From contig JAOSJZ010000001.1 in assembly GCA_027493885.1 (NCBI GenBank), positions 1,364,001 to 1,428,000 on the forward strand: 64,000 nt of DNA, in the 5' to 3' direction. This document shows, piece after piece, positions 31,880-41,201 of this stretch (position 1 is the stretch's first letter; the number at the start of each line of letters is the position of its first letter). The notes under the pieces are model-generated. The model did no database searches, was not told the DNA's origin, and worked only from the letters and a program-made list of their open reading frames with translations. The translations under genes and the position numbers were made by a program. The DNA is from Gaiella sp. (lineage in GTDB: Bacteria > Actinomycetota > Thermoleophilia > Gaiellales > Gaiellaceae).

Positions 31880-33370
31880 GATCCAGATCGCCTTCAGATC
31901 CGTGAACTTCTCGAGCGCATGGATCGACTTGTCGCGGCCGAAGCCCGACTGCTTGAAGCCGCCGAACGGGCTCGTGATGTCGCCCGCGTCGAAGGTGTTC
32001 ACCCACACGATCCCTGCGCGGATCGCGCGCGCCGCCCGGTGGGCGACATTGACGTCGTCCGTCCAGATGCCGGCGGAGAGCCCGTAGATCGTGTCGTTGG
32101 CGATCGTGATCGCCTCGTCGAGCTCCGAGAACGAGATCGCCGAGAGCACCGGCCCGAAGATCTCCTCGCGCGCGATGGTCATGTCGTTCGAGACCGCGTC
32201 GAAGATCGTCGGCTCGACGTAGTAGCCACCCGTGTCCTCGCGCACGCGCGCGCCGCCGAGATGGAGCCCCGCGCCCTCGCTCTTGCCCGAGTCGATGTAG
32301 CCGAGCACGCGAGAGAGCTGTGTCTGGTCGACGATCGCCCCCATCCGCGTCTTCGGGTCGAGCGGGTCGCCGGGGCGGATGCGCTGGGCGACGCCGACCA
32401 CCTTCTCGAGCAGCTCGTCCTTGACCGCCTCGTGCACGAGCAGCCGCGAGCCGGCGTTGCAGACCTCGCCCTGGTTGTAGAAGACGCCCCACGCGACCGC
32501 CGTGGCCGCCGCGTCGAGGTCGCCGCATTCCCGCGTCACGATGTGCGGCGACTTGCCGCCGCACTCGAGCGCCGTCCGCTTCATGTTCGACTCGCCGGCG
32601 TAGCGGAGGAAGAGCTTGCCGACCTCGGTCGAGCCCGTGAACGCGATCATGTCCACGTCCGGATGGCGCCCGAGTGCCTGGCCGGCGGTCTCGCCGAACC
32701 CCGGCAGGACCTGGAGGACGCCGTCGGGGATCCCCGCCTCGGAGGCGAGCTCCGCGAGCCGGAGCGCGGTCAGCGGCGACTGCTCGGCCGGCTTCAAGAC
32801 GACGCTGTTCCCCGTCGCGAGCGCCGGGCCGAGCTTCCAGGAGGCCATCATGAGCGGGAAGTTCCACGGGACGACGGCGCCGACGACGCCCAGCGGCTCG
32901 CGCACGATCGAGACGTGCGCGTCCGGCCCGGTCGGCGCGATCTCGTCGTAGACCTTGTCGATCGCCTCGCCGTACCAGGCGATGCACTCGGTCGCGAGCG
33001 GTACGTCGACGTTGGTCGCGTCACGGATCGGCTTGCCCATGTCGACGGTCTCGAGGAGCGCGAGCTCCTCGGCGTGCTCGGCCATGAGCCCGGCGAGCTT
33101 CTGCAGGACGCGCTTGCGCTTCTTCGGCGCGAGTCGCGACCAGACGCCCGACTCGAACGCCGCGCGCGCGCCGACGACGGCGCGATCGACGTCCACTGTG
33201 TCACAGGCGGCGACCTGCGCAACGACCTCGCCCGAGATCGGGCTGACGCAGTCGAACGTCTCGCCCGAGGCCGCGTCGACGTAGGCGCCGTCGAGGTAGG
33301 CCTGGGCACGGATGTCGAGCCCGGCGACGGCGTCGGCGACGCTGCGCGGGCCCTCGGAGATGGTCGTCAT
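31865..33370 (-). CDS. Aldehyde dehydrogenase, PuuC-like
   Basis: This is a 501-residue NAD(P)-dependent aldehyde dehydrogenase. The cofactor motif FTGSTEVGKLFLRYAG is near residue 245. The general base Glu is in LECGGKSP and the catalytic Cys in YNQGEVCNAGSR near 300. The C-terminal signature ITSPFGGFKQSGFGRDKSIH and ALEKFTDLKAIWI matches the gamma-glutamyl-gamma-aminobutyraldehyde dehydrogenase (PuuC) branch. The exact aldehyde cannot be told from sequence alone. It is divergent from the osmoprotectant transporter, so it could equally be a betaine- or polyamine-related enzyme. Confidence 0.88.
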   Translation of the reverse strand: MTTISEGPRSVADAVAGLDIRAQAYLDGAYVDAASGETFDCVSPISGEVVAQVAACDTVDVDRAVVGARAAFESGVWSRLAPKKRKRVLQKLAGLMAEHAEELALLETVDMGKPIRDATNVDVPLATECIAWYGEAIDKVYDEIAPTGPDAHVSIVREPLGVVGAVVPWNFPLMMASWKLGPALATGNSVVLKPAEQSPLTALRLAELASEAGIPDGVLQVLPGFGETAGQALGRHPDVDMIAFTGSTEVGKLFLRYAGESNMKRTALECGGKSPHIVTRECGDLDAAATAVAWGVFYNQGEVCNAGSRLLVHEAVKDELLEKVVGVAQRIRPGDPLDPKTRMGAIVDQTQLSRVLGYIDSGKSEGAGLHLGGARVREDTGGYYVEPTIFDAVSNDMTIAREEIFGPVLSAISFSELDEAITIANDTIYGLSAGIWTDDVNVAHRAARAIRAGIVWVNTFDAGDITSPFGGFKQSGFGRDKSIHALEKFTDLKAIWIALRD

Positions 33371-33474
33371 CTGGCTGCCTCCGTCGAGTCGGTTCAGGCG
33401 CGCGCCGGCGCGCGACCGTGGTTCGATGGTACGCGCCGCCCGGCTCGGGCGGCCGCGCTTGTACGCTGTCGCGG

Positions 33475-34434
33475 GTGAGCGGCGCCGCCGCCGAGATCGC
33501 GTTCGATCGTGCGACCAAGCGCTATCCCGGCCGCGCCGAGCCCGCCGTCCGGGAGCTGACGCTCACGGTCCCGCCGGGAGCGATCTGCTGCCTCGTCGGC
33601 CCGTCGGGGGCAGGCAAGACGACCGCGATGAAGATGGTCAACCGGCTGATCGACATCACGGAGGGCGACATCACGATCGGCGGCACGAGCGTCCGCTCGC
33701 TCGACGTCACGGCTCTGCGGCGGGGGATCGGCTACGTGATCCAGCAGGTCGGCCTCTTCCCGCACATGTCCGTCGCGGCGAACGTGGCGACCGTGCCCCG
33801 TCTGCTCGGCTGGCCGAGGGCCCGCATCGCGGAGCGGGTCGACGAGCTGCTCGAGCTCGTCGAGCTCCCGGCGGCGGACTACCGCGACCGCTACGCGTCG
33901 CAGCTCTCCGGCGGCGAGCGCCAGCGGGTGGGGCTTGCGCGGGCGCTCGCGGCCGATCCACCGGTGATGCTGATGGACGAGCCGTTCGGCGCGCTCGACC
34001 CGATCACGCGCGCGCGTCTCCAGCAGGAGCTCCTGCGGATCCAGCACGAGGTCGGGAAAACGGTCGTGTTCGTGACGCACGACATCGACGAGGCGATCCT
34101 GCTCGGCGACCGGATCGCGATTCTCCGCGAGGGCGGAGTCCTCGCCCAGTACGACACGCCGGCACGGCTGCTCGCGCGCCCCGCCGACGAGTTCGTGGCG
34201 CGGTTCCTCGGGGCCGACCGTGGGCTCAAGCTGCTCGCGCTCCGCCGGCTCGAGGAGCTGGAGCTCGGCCCGCTCGACGGCGTCGCGGCACCCACGGCGG
34301 CGGTGTCGACGACGCTGCGCGACGCGCTCTCGCAGATGATCGCCTCCGGAGAGCGGTCGCTCGTCGTCGTCGACGGCGCCGGCGCGCCGCAGGGCGTCGT
34401 CACGCTCGAGACGCTCGCAGGCGCAGCCTCGTGA
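33475..34434 (+). CDS. Osmoprotectant ABC transporter ATP-binding protein (OpuCA/ProV-like)
   Basis: This 319-residue ATPase powers a betaine/choline-type importer. The Walker A is VGPSGAGKTTAMKMVNRL, the Q-loop is GYVIQQVGLFPH, the signature is QLSGGERQRVGLARAL, and Walker B is VMLMDEPFGALDPITR. These are typical of the ProV/OpuCA branch. The last 90 residues are a degenerate single CBS-like region (ALSQMIASGERSLVVVDGAG) rather than the usual pair. The GTG at 33475 is used. It overlaps the permease gene as GTGA and heads a four-gene operon. Confidence 0.92.
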   Translation: MSGAAAEIAFDRATKRYPGRAEPAVRELTLTVPPGAICCLVGPSGAGKTTAMKMVNRLIDITEGDITIGGTSVRSLDVTALRRGIGYVIQQVGLFPHMSVAANVATVPRLLGWPRARIAERVDELLELVELPAADYRDRYASQLSGGERQRVGLARALAADPPVMLMDEPFGALDPITRARLQQELLRIQHEVGKTVVFVTHDIDEAILLGDRIAILREGGVLAQYDTPARLLARPADEFVARFLGADRGLKLLALRRLEELELGPLDGVAAPTAAVSTTLRDALSQMIASGERSLVVVDGAGAPQGVVTLETLAGAAS

Positions 34435-35160
34435 GCGGCGAGCGCGTCGCGCAGAGCGGCCCGGTGATCCCGGACTTCGGCGAGGGCAGCGACTGCGTCG
34501 TCGAGAACCGCCTCTTCTGCCCGGACTGGGTACGCGACAACTGGTCGGACGTGCTGCAGCCCGCCCTCGTCGAGCACGTCCAGCTGACGGTGATCGCGGT
34601 CGCGATCGGGCTCGTGCTCTCGCTCACGGCCGCGCTCCTCACGCACCGGTTCCGGCTCCTCGAGCGACCGTTCGGCACGTTCTCCGCCGTCGTCTACACG
34701 ATCCCGAGCCTCGCCCTCTTCCAGCTGCTCGTCCCCGTGACGGGGCTCACCGTGACGACGGTCGAGGTCGCGCTCGTCGGCTACACGCTGCTGATCCTCT
34801 ATCGGAACATCCTCGAGGGCCTGCGGAGCGTCCCGCCCGAGGTGCTCGAGGCGGCCCGCGGCATGGGGGCTGACCCGACGCGAGACGCTCTGGCGGATCG
34901 AGCTGCCGCTGGCGGTCCCGGCGACGATGGCCGGTCTCCGCGTCGCGGTCGTGTCGACGATCGCGCTCGCGACCGTCGCCGCGCTCGTGATCCCGAAGGG
35001 TCTTGGCTACCCGATCTTCCTCGCCCTACGCGAGGCTTTCAACACGGAGATCATCGCGGCGGGTGCGCTCGCCGTCGGGTTGGCGCTCGTCGCGGACGCG
35101 CTGCTCGTGCTCGCCGAGCGGGCCCTGACCCCCTGGAGCAGGGCGCGGAGAGCGGCGTGA
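34431..35160 (+). CDS. Osmoprotectant ABC transporter permease 1, frameshifted
   Basis: This is a membrane permease of the OpuB/OpuC family, about 242 residues after correction. Membrane segments include LTVIAVAIGLVLSLTAALLT and TFSAVVYTIPSLALFQLLVP. The cytoplasmic EAA loop is split: it runs to PPEVLEAARGMG in one frame and resumes as LTRRETLWRIELPLAVPATM in another. The five-G run at 34865-34869 is the break; removing one G restores the EAA motif exactly. It overlaps permease 2 as GTGA. Confidence 0.82.
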
Positions 35161-35924
35161 TCGCGAGCCTCGACCTCGGGGTGTTCGCCGACGCGCTCGG
35201 GTTCGTCCTCGACGAGCGGCGGCTGGTCCTCGAGAAGACGTGGGAGCACCTCGTGCTCTCGGGTGCGGCGATGGCGATCGCGCTCGTGATCGCCCTGCCG
35301 GTCGGGGTGTGGCTCGGGCACCTCCATCGGGGATCGTTCGTCGCGGTGAACGTCGCGAATCTCGGTCGCGCGCTGCCGAGCCTCGCGGTGATCGCGGTCG
35401 GCTTCGTGCTGCTCGGGGTCGGGTTCTGGAGCGTCGCGCTGGCACTCGTCGTCCTGGCCGTGCCGCCGATCCTGACGAACGCGTACGTCGCGGTCGACGG
35501 CGTCGAGGCCGAGGCGGTCGAGGCGGCGCGCGGGATGGGGATGACCGGCAGGCAGATCCTGACGCGGGTTGAGCTACCGCTTGCGCTGCCGCTGATCTTT
35601 GCGGGGATTCGCACGGCCACGGTGTTCGTCGTCGCGACGGCCACGATCGCCGCCGTCGCCGGTGGTGGCGGGCTCGGTGACATCATCGTCAACCAGGCGG
35701 GCTACGGGCTCGACGGAGTCGTCGGAGCGGCCATCTGCGTGTCGGTGCTCGCCCTCCTGGCCGACGGCGCGCTCGGCCTCGTCCAGCGTGCGCTGACGCC
35801 GGCCGCGCTACAGGCAAGGGGGCACCCTCGTTCGAGCTCGACGTCGTCACGGGGACCGCCGAGCGCCGTCGCGTTGGTTGACAGGAGTAATCGGGCACGC
35901 GATTTCGCGGCCTCGATCCTCTAG
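35157..35924 (+). CDS. Osmoprotectant ABC transporter permease 2
   Basis: This is the second channel subunit, 255 residues from the GTG at 35157. Segments include WEHLVLSGAAMAIALVIALP and NLGRALPSLAVIAVGFVLLG. Its EAA loop is intact: VEAARGMGMTGRQILTRVEL. The last 40 or so residues (after LTPAALQA) are hydrophilic, serine-rich and unlike other family members. They may reflect another small frame error at the five-G run near 35818 rather than a true tail. Confidence 0.88.
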   Translation: MIASLDLGVFADALGFVLDERRLVLEKTWEHLVLSGAAMAIALVIALPVGVWLGHLHRGSFVAVNVANLGRALPSLAVIAVGFVLLGVGFWSVALALVVLAVPPILTNAYVAVDGVEAEAVEAARGMGMTGRQILTRVELPLALPLIFAGIRTATVFVVATATIAAVAGGGGLGDIIVNQAGYGLDGVVGAAICVSVLALLADGALGLVQRALTPAALQARGHPRSSSTSSRGPPSAVALVDRSNRARDFAASIL

Positions 35925-35975
35925 GGTCCAGGCGCACCGCGCCCGTGGACACGTTCGACGGAAGGGGGCAGTATC

Positions 35976-36910
35976 GTGATTCGCAAGCACAACCGGCGCG
36001 CCGCGAAAGCTGCGTTCTCGATCGCATTCGGGGTCGCGCTCATCCTGGGTGGTACGACCGCGGCGTCCGCCGCGGGGACGACGCCGGAGCGACAGCGTCG
36101 AGCAAGGCCACTCCGATCATCGTCGGAACGAAGAACTTCCCCGAGCAGTACGTGCTGGGCCAGCTCTACAAGCAGGCGCTCGAGGCGCAGGGCTTCACCG
36201 TGCAGTACAAGGAGAACATCGCCTCGACGGAGCTGATCGACACGTCGCTCACGAGCGGGAAGATCACGATGTATCCCGAGTACACGGGGATCATGCTGTC
36301 GGTCACGTTCAAGCGGAAGACGCTGCCGAAGACCGCCGCCGCCACGTACCGGCTCGCGAAGCGACTCTACGAGAAGCGCGGCCAGACGCTGCTCGCGCGG
36401 ACGCCGTTCCAGGACGTCGACGTGCTCGCGGTCACGCGCGCCACCGCTCGGAAGTACGGTCTCAGGACGATCGCCGACCTGAAGAAGGTCCCGAACCTGA
36501 CGATCGCCGGGTTCCCCGAGTGGGAGACGCGCTGGACGGGCGAGATCGGTACCCGCTACGGGGTGCGCGGCTTCGACTTCGTCCCCCTCGCCGGGATCTC
36601 CGCCTACACGCTCCTCGACCAGAAGAAGGTGCTGGCCGCGGACGTGTTCACGACCGATCCGCAGCTGCTCTCGAAGAAGTACGTACAGCTCCGCGACCCG
36701 AAGAACATGTTCGGGTTCCAGCACGTCGCACCCGTCGTGAGCAAGAAGCTTCTCACCGAGTACGGCGCGAAGTTCCGCAGGACGATCGACAGGGTTTCGA
36801 GGCTCCTGAGCGTGAAGGCGATCGCGGCGATGAACAAGGCCGTGGGCGTGGACAAGAAGCCCGCCGAGGACGTCGCCGCGGCGTTCCTCGAGGCGAACGG
36901 GCTCGCCTAG
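35976..36910 (+). CDS. Osmoprotectant ABC transporter substrate-binding protein, frameshifted
   Basis: This is a periplasmic/lipid-side binding protein of the OpuAC/ProX type, about 311 residues after correction. The GTG at 35976 follows AAGGGGG and encodes a signal peptide (AAFSIAFGVALILGGTTAAS). At the G run 36074-36077 the frame is short by one G. The mature part continues as TPIIVGTKNFPEQYVLGQLY and IDTSLTSGKITMYPEYTGIM, both diagnostic of the family. Aromatic and acidic residues for binding quaternary amines are present but I cannot assign the ligand. Confidence 0.85.
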
Positions 36911-36928
36911 GCGACCCCCGGGGCCGAT

Positions 36929-36960
36929 GCGGGTGGGCGCCGCGGTGCGCGCCCACCCGC
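36929..36960. terminator. Bidirectional terminator between importer operons
   Basis: GCGGGTGGGCGC and GCGCCCACCCGC form a perfect 12-base stem with an eight-base loop. It lies between the convergent substrate-binding protein and znuB genes. Confidence 0.75.
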
Positions 36961-36967
36961 CGGCCTG

Positions 36968-37765
36968 CTACGCACGGCGTAGCGGGCGCAGCACCGTCGC
37001 CACCACGAACGAGGCAGCCGCGAGGAGCACGATCGTCCCGCCCGGCGGCAGATCGCCGTAGTACGCGACGGTCAACCCGGCGAGCACGGAGACGAGCCCG
37101 ATCGCGGTTGCGAGGGCGAGCGTCGAGCGGAGGCTCCAGGCGAGGCGCTGCGCCGCGATCACCGGCAGCACCATCAGCGCCGCGATGAGGAGGATCCCGA
37201 CGATCCGCATCGAGATGCCCACCGTCAGGGCGGCAAGCACCGCGACGGCCGTGTTGAGGAGCCCCACGGGCGCGCCGGCGACGCGGCTCCCCTCCTCGTC
37301 GAGCACGACCGCGACGAGGCCCCGGTAGAGCACGGCGATCGCGGCGAGCGAGACGCCGCCGAGCGCGAGCACGACCCAGAGATCCTCGCGCGTGACCGTG
37401 AGGATGGAGCCGAACAGGAACTGGAAGAGCCCGGCGTCGAGCCGGTCGGCCCTCGAGACGAGGACGATCCCGAGCGCGATCCCGGTGTAGAAGACGAGCG
37501 CAAGGGCCTGGTCGCCGGCGGTGCCGCCACGGGAGCGCAACCACTCGATCGCGAAGGCGCCGACGACGGCGAAGCAGAGCGCGGTCAGCACGGGCGAGAT
37601 CCCGAGCAGGTACCCGGCGGCGACGCCCGCGAAGGCGACGTGCCCGAGGCCGTCACCCACGAGCGACTGCCGCCGCTCCACGAGGAAGAAGCCCACCGCC
37701 GGGGCGAGAATGCCGACGACGATGCCGACGGCGAAGGCGAGGCGCATGAACTCGAGCTCGAGCAT
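36968..37765 (-). CDS. znuB: Zinc ABC transporter permease ZnuB
   Basis: This 265-residue ABC-3 family membrane protein forms the zinc channel. About eight membrane helices are visible. Family stretches include FFLVERRQSLVGDGLGHVAF near residue 27 and GALMVLPVIAAQRLAW-like ILLIAALMVLPVIAAQRLAW near 195. It is the last gene of the minus-strand znuA-znuC-znuB unit controlled from the zur-znuA intergenic region. Confidence 0.92.
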   Translation of the reverse strand: MLELEFMRLAFAVGIVVGILAPAVGFFLVERRQSLVGDGLGHVAFAGVAAGYLLGISPVLTALCFAVVGAFAIEWLRSRGGTAGDQALALVFYTGIALGIVLVSRADRLDAGLFQFLFGSILTVTREDLWVVLALGGVSLAAIAVLYRGLVAVVLDEEGSRVAGAPVGLLNTAVAVLAALTVGISMRIVGILLIAALMVLPVIAAQRLAWSLRSTLALATAIGLVSVLAGLTVAYYGDLPPGGTIVLLAAASFVVATVLRPLRRA

Positions 37766-37822
37766 CAGTGCGGCCCCTCCAGGTGTTGCGCCGGAAGCTC
37801 GCTTGCCTCTTGGGGGGCCGCA

Positions 37823-38688
37823 CTACGTTTGGCGGTCGGCCGCTTCGCGGCCGGCTTCTTTGTCGCGCCAGGCTCCGCTGCGCGGAGGAGCCGTGCCTCC
37901 GGCGCGGCTCGATGGCGTGCCGGGATTCGTTTCCGGTGTAACGACACGAGAGAGCGCACTAGGAGTGTGAGTGGGAGGGTCGTGCCAGAGGGCGGGGAGG
38001 TCGGCCGGGTCGCCGTCGAAGGCGATCCGGCCGCGCACGAGCACGAGCCGGGAGACGACGTGCTCGACGGCGCCGAACTCGTGCGAGACGTAGAGGATCG
38101 TCACGCCGAGCTCGCTGCGAAGCTCGGCGAGCAGCGCGGCAAGAGACTCCTGCGACGCCGCGTCGACGCCGGTCGTCGGCTCGTCGAGGGCGAGCAGGGC
38201 CGGCTCGGCGGCGAGCGCGCGCGCGATGAAGGCGCGCTGCTGCATGCCCCCCGACAGCGTTCGTAGGGGTGCGCCAGCCCGCTCGGCGAGGCCGACGCGA
38301 CCGATCGCGCGGTTGACGGCTTCGCGGTCGTCCGTCCTGAGTGGGCCGAGCGGCCCGCGGACCGTGAGCCGCCCCGCCTCGACCACTTCGCGGACGGTCA
38401 CCGGCGTCGCCGACGCGAGCTGCGCTCGCTGCGACACGTACCCCACCCGGGGGCGCCGCGCGCTCCCGGCGCGGCGCCGTGGAGCCGCACCGCCCCCTCG
38501 CTCGGCCGCTCGAGGCCGAGCGCGAGCCGGAGCAACGTCGTCTTGCCTCCGCCGTTCGGGCCTGCGATCCCGACGAACGCACCGCGCTCCACGGCCAGCG
38601 AGACGTCCTCGAGGACGCGTGGCCCGCCGCGGTACGCAAACGAGACGCCGTCGAGCTCGACGGCGGGCGTCTCCGCGCCTAGGGGCAC
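37823..38688 (-). CDS. znuC: Zinc ABC transporter ATP-binding protein ZnuC, frameshifted
   Basis: The N-terminal frame (GTG at 38688) carries Walker A, GIAGPNGGGKTTLLRLALGL. The second frame carries the Q-loop (VGYVSQRAQLASATPVTVRE), the signature TLSGGMQQRAFIARALAAEP and Walker B LLALDEPTTGVDAASQ. They join at the run 38449-38453, where one base is missing. The restored length is about 288 residues. The last 50 residues form a Pro/Ser/Arg-rich tail, longer than usual for ZnuC. It overlaps znuA by ten bases. Confidence 0.85.
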
Positions 38689-39539
38689 GCGAGGGCGTCC
38701 CGGAGCGCGGCGAGGTTCCCTCGCATCACGCTGAAGTAGTCGGCGCCGCCGTCGATCTCGGCCTGCGTGAGCCCCTCGAGCGGATCGAGCACGGCGGTCT
38801 TCGCACCGGCCTCGCGAGCCACGGTGTCGGCGAGCGCCGGCGAGGCGAGCGGCTCGGAGAAGACGGTCGTCGCGCCGGTGGCGCGGACATCCTCGACGAG
38901 CCGCTCGATCTTCTTCGGCGCCGGCTCCGCCTCGGGCTGGAGCCCGACGAGCGGCACCTGGACGAGCCCGTACCGCTCGGCGAGGTAGCCGAACGCCGCA
39001 TGGCTCGTCACGAGCTCCCGTCGCGCACAGCGTGCAAGCGCGCGTCGATATTCGCGATCGAGCGCGTGGAGCCGGGCGACGAGGTCGTCCGCAGCGGTGG
39101 GCGTGCCGAGCGCGCGCGCGATCGTCCGCGCGATCGTCGCATAGCGCAACGGGTCGAGCCAGACGTGCGGGTCGAGCTCGTCCTCCGCATCCCCCCGTCG
39201 CTGCTCGACGCCGTCCAGGACGTCGAGGGACTCTCCCTCGCGACTCGCGACCGCCCGGTCGACGGCGGGCTGGAAGCCGCCCCCCGCGTACACGACGAGG
39301 GACGCGTCGCGCACGCGGCCGACCGCCCGCGCCGTGAGCTCGACGTCGTGCGGCTCGGCGCCGGGCGGCGTCAGGCTCTCGACCTCGATGCCGGCACCGC
39401 CCACCTGCTCGGCCGCGTACGCGAGCGGGTAGAAGGCGGCGACGACGGTCGTTCGCGCGTGCGCGTCGCCACCACAGCCGCTCGCCGTCGCGACGACCAG
39501 CCCGACCGTGGCGCAGAAGAGAACGATTCTCGGGAGCAC
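38679..39539 (-). CDS. znuA: Zinc ABC transporter substrate-binding lipoprotein ZnuA
   Basis: This 286-residue cluster A-I binding protein delivers zinc to ZnuBC. The signal ends in a lipobox (VVATASGCGG, Cys22). Zinc ligands are recognisable: His in PPGAEPHDVEL, His in DELDPHVWLDP, His in LVTSHAAFGYLAERYG, and Asp near AVLDPLEGLTQ. The loop between the first two contains only a modest acidic segment instead of the long His-rich loop of many ZnuA proteins. It starts with GTG and is divergent from zur. Confidence 0.93.
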   Translation of the reverse strand: MLPRIVLFCATVGLVVATASGCGGDAHARTTVVAAFYPLAYAAEQVGGAGIEVESLTPPGAEPHDVELTARAVGRVRDASLVVYAGGGFQPAVDRAVASREGESLDVLDGVEQRRGDAEDELDPHVWLDPLRYATIARTIARALGTPTAADDLVARLHALDREYRRALARCARRELVTSHAAFGYLAERYGLVQVPLVGLQPEAEPAPKKIERLVEDVRATGATTVFSEPLASPALADTVAREAGAKTAVLDPLEGLTQAEIDGGADYFSVMRGNLAALRDALACP

Positions 39540-39559
39540 GCCGGCCGAGCGTACCAGAG

Positions 39560-39583
39560 ATGAGAACCGCTATCGTTTTGGAA
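39560..39583 (+). promoter_or_regulatory. Probable Zur box between znuA and zur
   Basis: TGAGAACCGCTATCGTTTTG is an imperfect palindrome resembling the actinobacterial Zur operator (ATCGTTTTC-type half-site). It covers an ATG at 39560, which argues for the zur start at 39584. It lies 21-44 bases upstream of znuA, well placed to repress both directions. Confidence 0.55.
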
Positions 39584-40036
39584 ATGCCGACCTGGAGTGC
39601 GCTCGCGCTCGACGGGCTCCGGGCCGCGGGCCTGCGCCGCGGGGGCGCGCGCAGAGCCGTGGTCGAGTACCTCGGGGCGCAGGACTGCTGCTGTTCCGCG
39701 CAGGAGATCCGCGAGGGGATCGCCGCGTCGGGGAGCGCGGTCGGCGTCGCGAGCGTCTACCGCGCGCTCGACACGCTCGCCGAGCTACGGCTCGTCCAGC
39801 GGGTCGACGTCGGGGACGGTGTCGCGCGCTTCGAGCCCGTTCGCGCGGATCACCATCACCACCATCATCTCGTCTGCGACGACTGCGGCCGGGTCGCGCC
39901 GTTCACCGACGAGCCGCTCGAGCGCGCGCTCGAGCGGGCAGCCGGGCGCCTCGGCTACACCCTCGAGCAGCACGACGTCGTCCTGCGCGGTGCCTGCGAC
40001 GACTGCCGACGAGGTCTGGCACCGCCAGGCGCCTGA
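39584..40036 (+). CDS. zur: Fur-family zinc uptake regulator (Zur)
   Basis: This 150-residue Fur-family repressor begins MPTWSALALDGLRAAGLRRG at 39584; the ATG at 39560 lies in the operator. The winged helix is near residues 20-80 (SGSAVGVASVYRALDTLAEL). The metal region RADHHHHHHLVCDDCGRVAP is unusually His-rich, and the structural zinc site is completed by GACDDCRRG. Divergence from znuACB makes zinc sensing likely over iron. A convergent terminator follows. Confidence 0.9.
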   Translation: MPTWSALALDGLRAAGLRRGGARRAVVEYLGAQDCCCSAQEIREGIAASGSAVGVASVYRALDTLAELRLVQRVDVGDGVARFEPVRADHHHHHHLVCDDCGRVAPFTDEPLERALERAAGRLGYTLEQHDVVLRGACDDCRRGLAPPGA

Positions 40037-40053
40037 CCCGAGCGGGCGTCACC

Positions 40054-40082
40054 GGGGTCAGTCCCCTTCGGGGACAGACCCC
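40054..40082. terminator. Hairpin between zur and the AI-2E permease
   Basis: The core GTCCCC-TTC-GGGGAC (40061-40075) is flanked by GGGGTC and GACCCC, which extend the stem with small mismatches. It contains the stop codon of the minus-strand permease and ends the convergent zur transcript. Confidence 0.65.
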
Positions 40083-41160
40083 GATGGCGGGGTCGCCGCA
40101 TGCGCGAGCGCGACCGCGGCACGCCGCTCGGTGGTGAGCTCGCGGATGACGATCTGCACCGAGGCGGTCAGCGGCACGGCGATCAGCGCTCCGACGACGC
40201 CGAGGAGGGCCGCACCCACGATCACGCTGGCGATCACGAAGAAGCCCGAGATGTCTGCGGCGCGACCCTGGATCGTCGGCTGGAGCACGTAGTTCTCGAC
40301 CTGCTGATACCCGATGCAGACCGCGAGCATGATCAGCGCCTGCGGCACGCCCTGTGTCAACGCGACGAGCGAGAGCACGATCGCGGCGAGCGTCGCCCCG
40401 ACCTGGGGATGAGCCCGAGGAGGCCGGCGACGATCCCGAGCGCGAGCGCGAACGGCACGCCGATGATCCACGCCGCCGTGCCCTGCACCGTCCCGGCGAT
40501 CGTGGCGATCGCGACCGCGCCGATCGCGTAGCGCCCGATCGTGCGCGTGATCCGCTCCTCGAGCACCGCCGTCCGTGCCGAGTCGCGCGGATAGAGGATG
40601 CTGTGGAGCGAGCGGGACAGGTTCGGCAGGTCGATCACGAGAAACAGGGTCATGAACGTGATCGTGATCGCGCCGAGCCCGAATCCGAAGACGCGGCCGC
40701 CGACCTCGAACGCGTCGCCGAGCTTCGTCGGCAGCTCGGCGGCGAGCGTCTGGGCCCTCTCCTGGAGCCTGTCGAAGAGGTCGGTGCGCTGGTCGATCTG
40801 CTGGAAGAGGTGCGAGGCGCGAATCCGCTCGACGATGGTGGGCAGGTCCTCGATCAGGTTCCGCACCGCGCCGACGAACGGGCTGACGAGCAGGTATGCC
40901 AGCGTGCCGAGAAACCCGATCACTCCGAGGACGACGATCATCGCCGCATTGCCGCGCCGCATCCCGGTTCGTTGTTCGAGCCAGGTGACCGGAGTCTGGA
41001 GGACGATCGCGAGAAAGAGCGCGATGAAGACCCAGAGCACGGCCTGGCGGGCCGCGAGGAAGGCCCAGACGAAGGCGACGACCCCGAGGACCAGCGTGAT
41101 CGTCCGCAGCGAGATCGTGATCTCGACGCGCTGAGGCGGCGGGTCGGGCACGCTCGACAC
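40058..41160 (-). CDS. AI-2E family transporter (PerM/YdiK-like), frameshifted
   Basis: This polytopic membrane protein of about 367 residues is in the AI-2 exporter superfamily. The N-terminal frame (GTG at 41160) has helices such as TITLVLGVVAFVWAFLAARQ and ends at LGIVAGLLGLIP. At the G run 40405-40408 one base is missing. The second frame continues as QVGATLAAIVLSLVALTQGV and YQQVENYVLQPTIQGRAADI, the family signature. The transported solute cannot be inferred; members move quorum signals, ions or lipids. Confidence 0.82.
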
Positions 41161-41201
41161 GCTGCGAGTCTAGGAAGCGCGTCGGCGGGCGCCCGCCCGG
41201 T

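Noticed and set aside
39840..39880. Run of six histidines resembling an engineered tag
   Set aside because: It is the native His-rich metal-binding region of a Fur-family protein, followed directly by the conserved CxxC.
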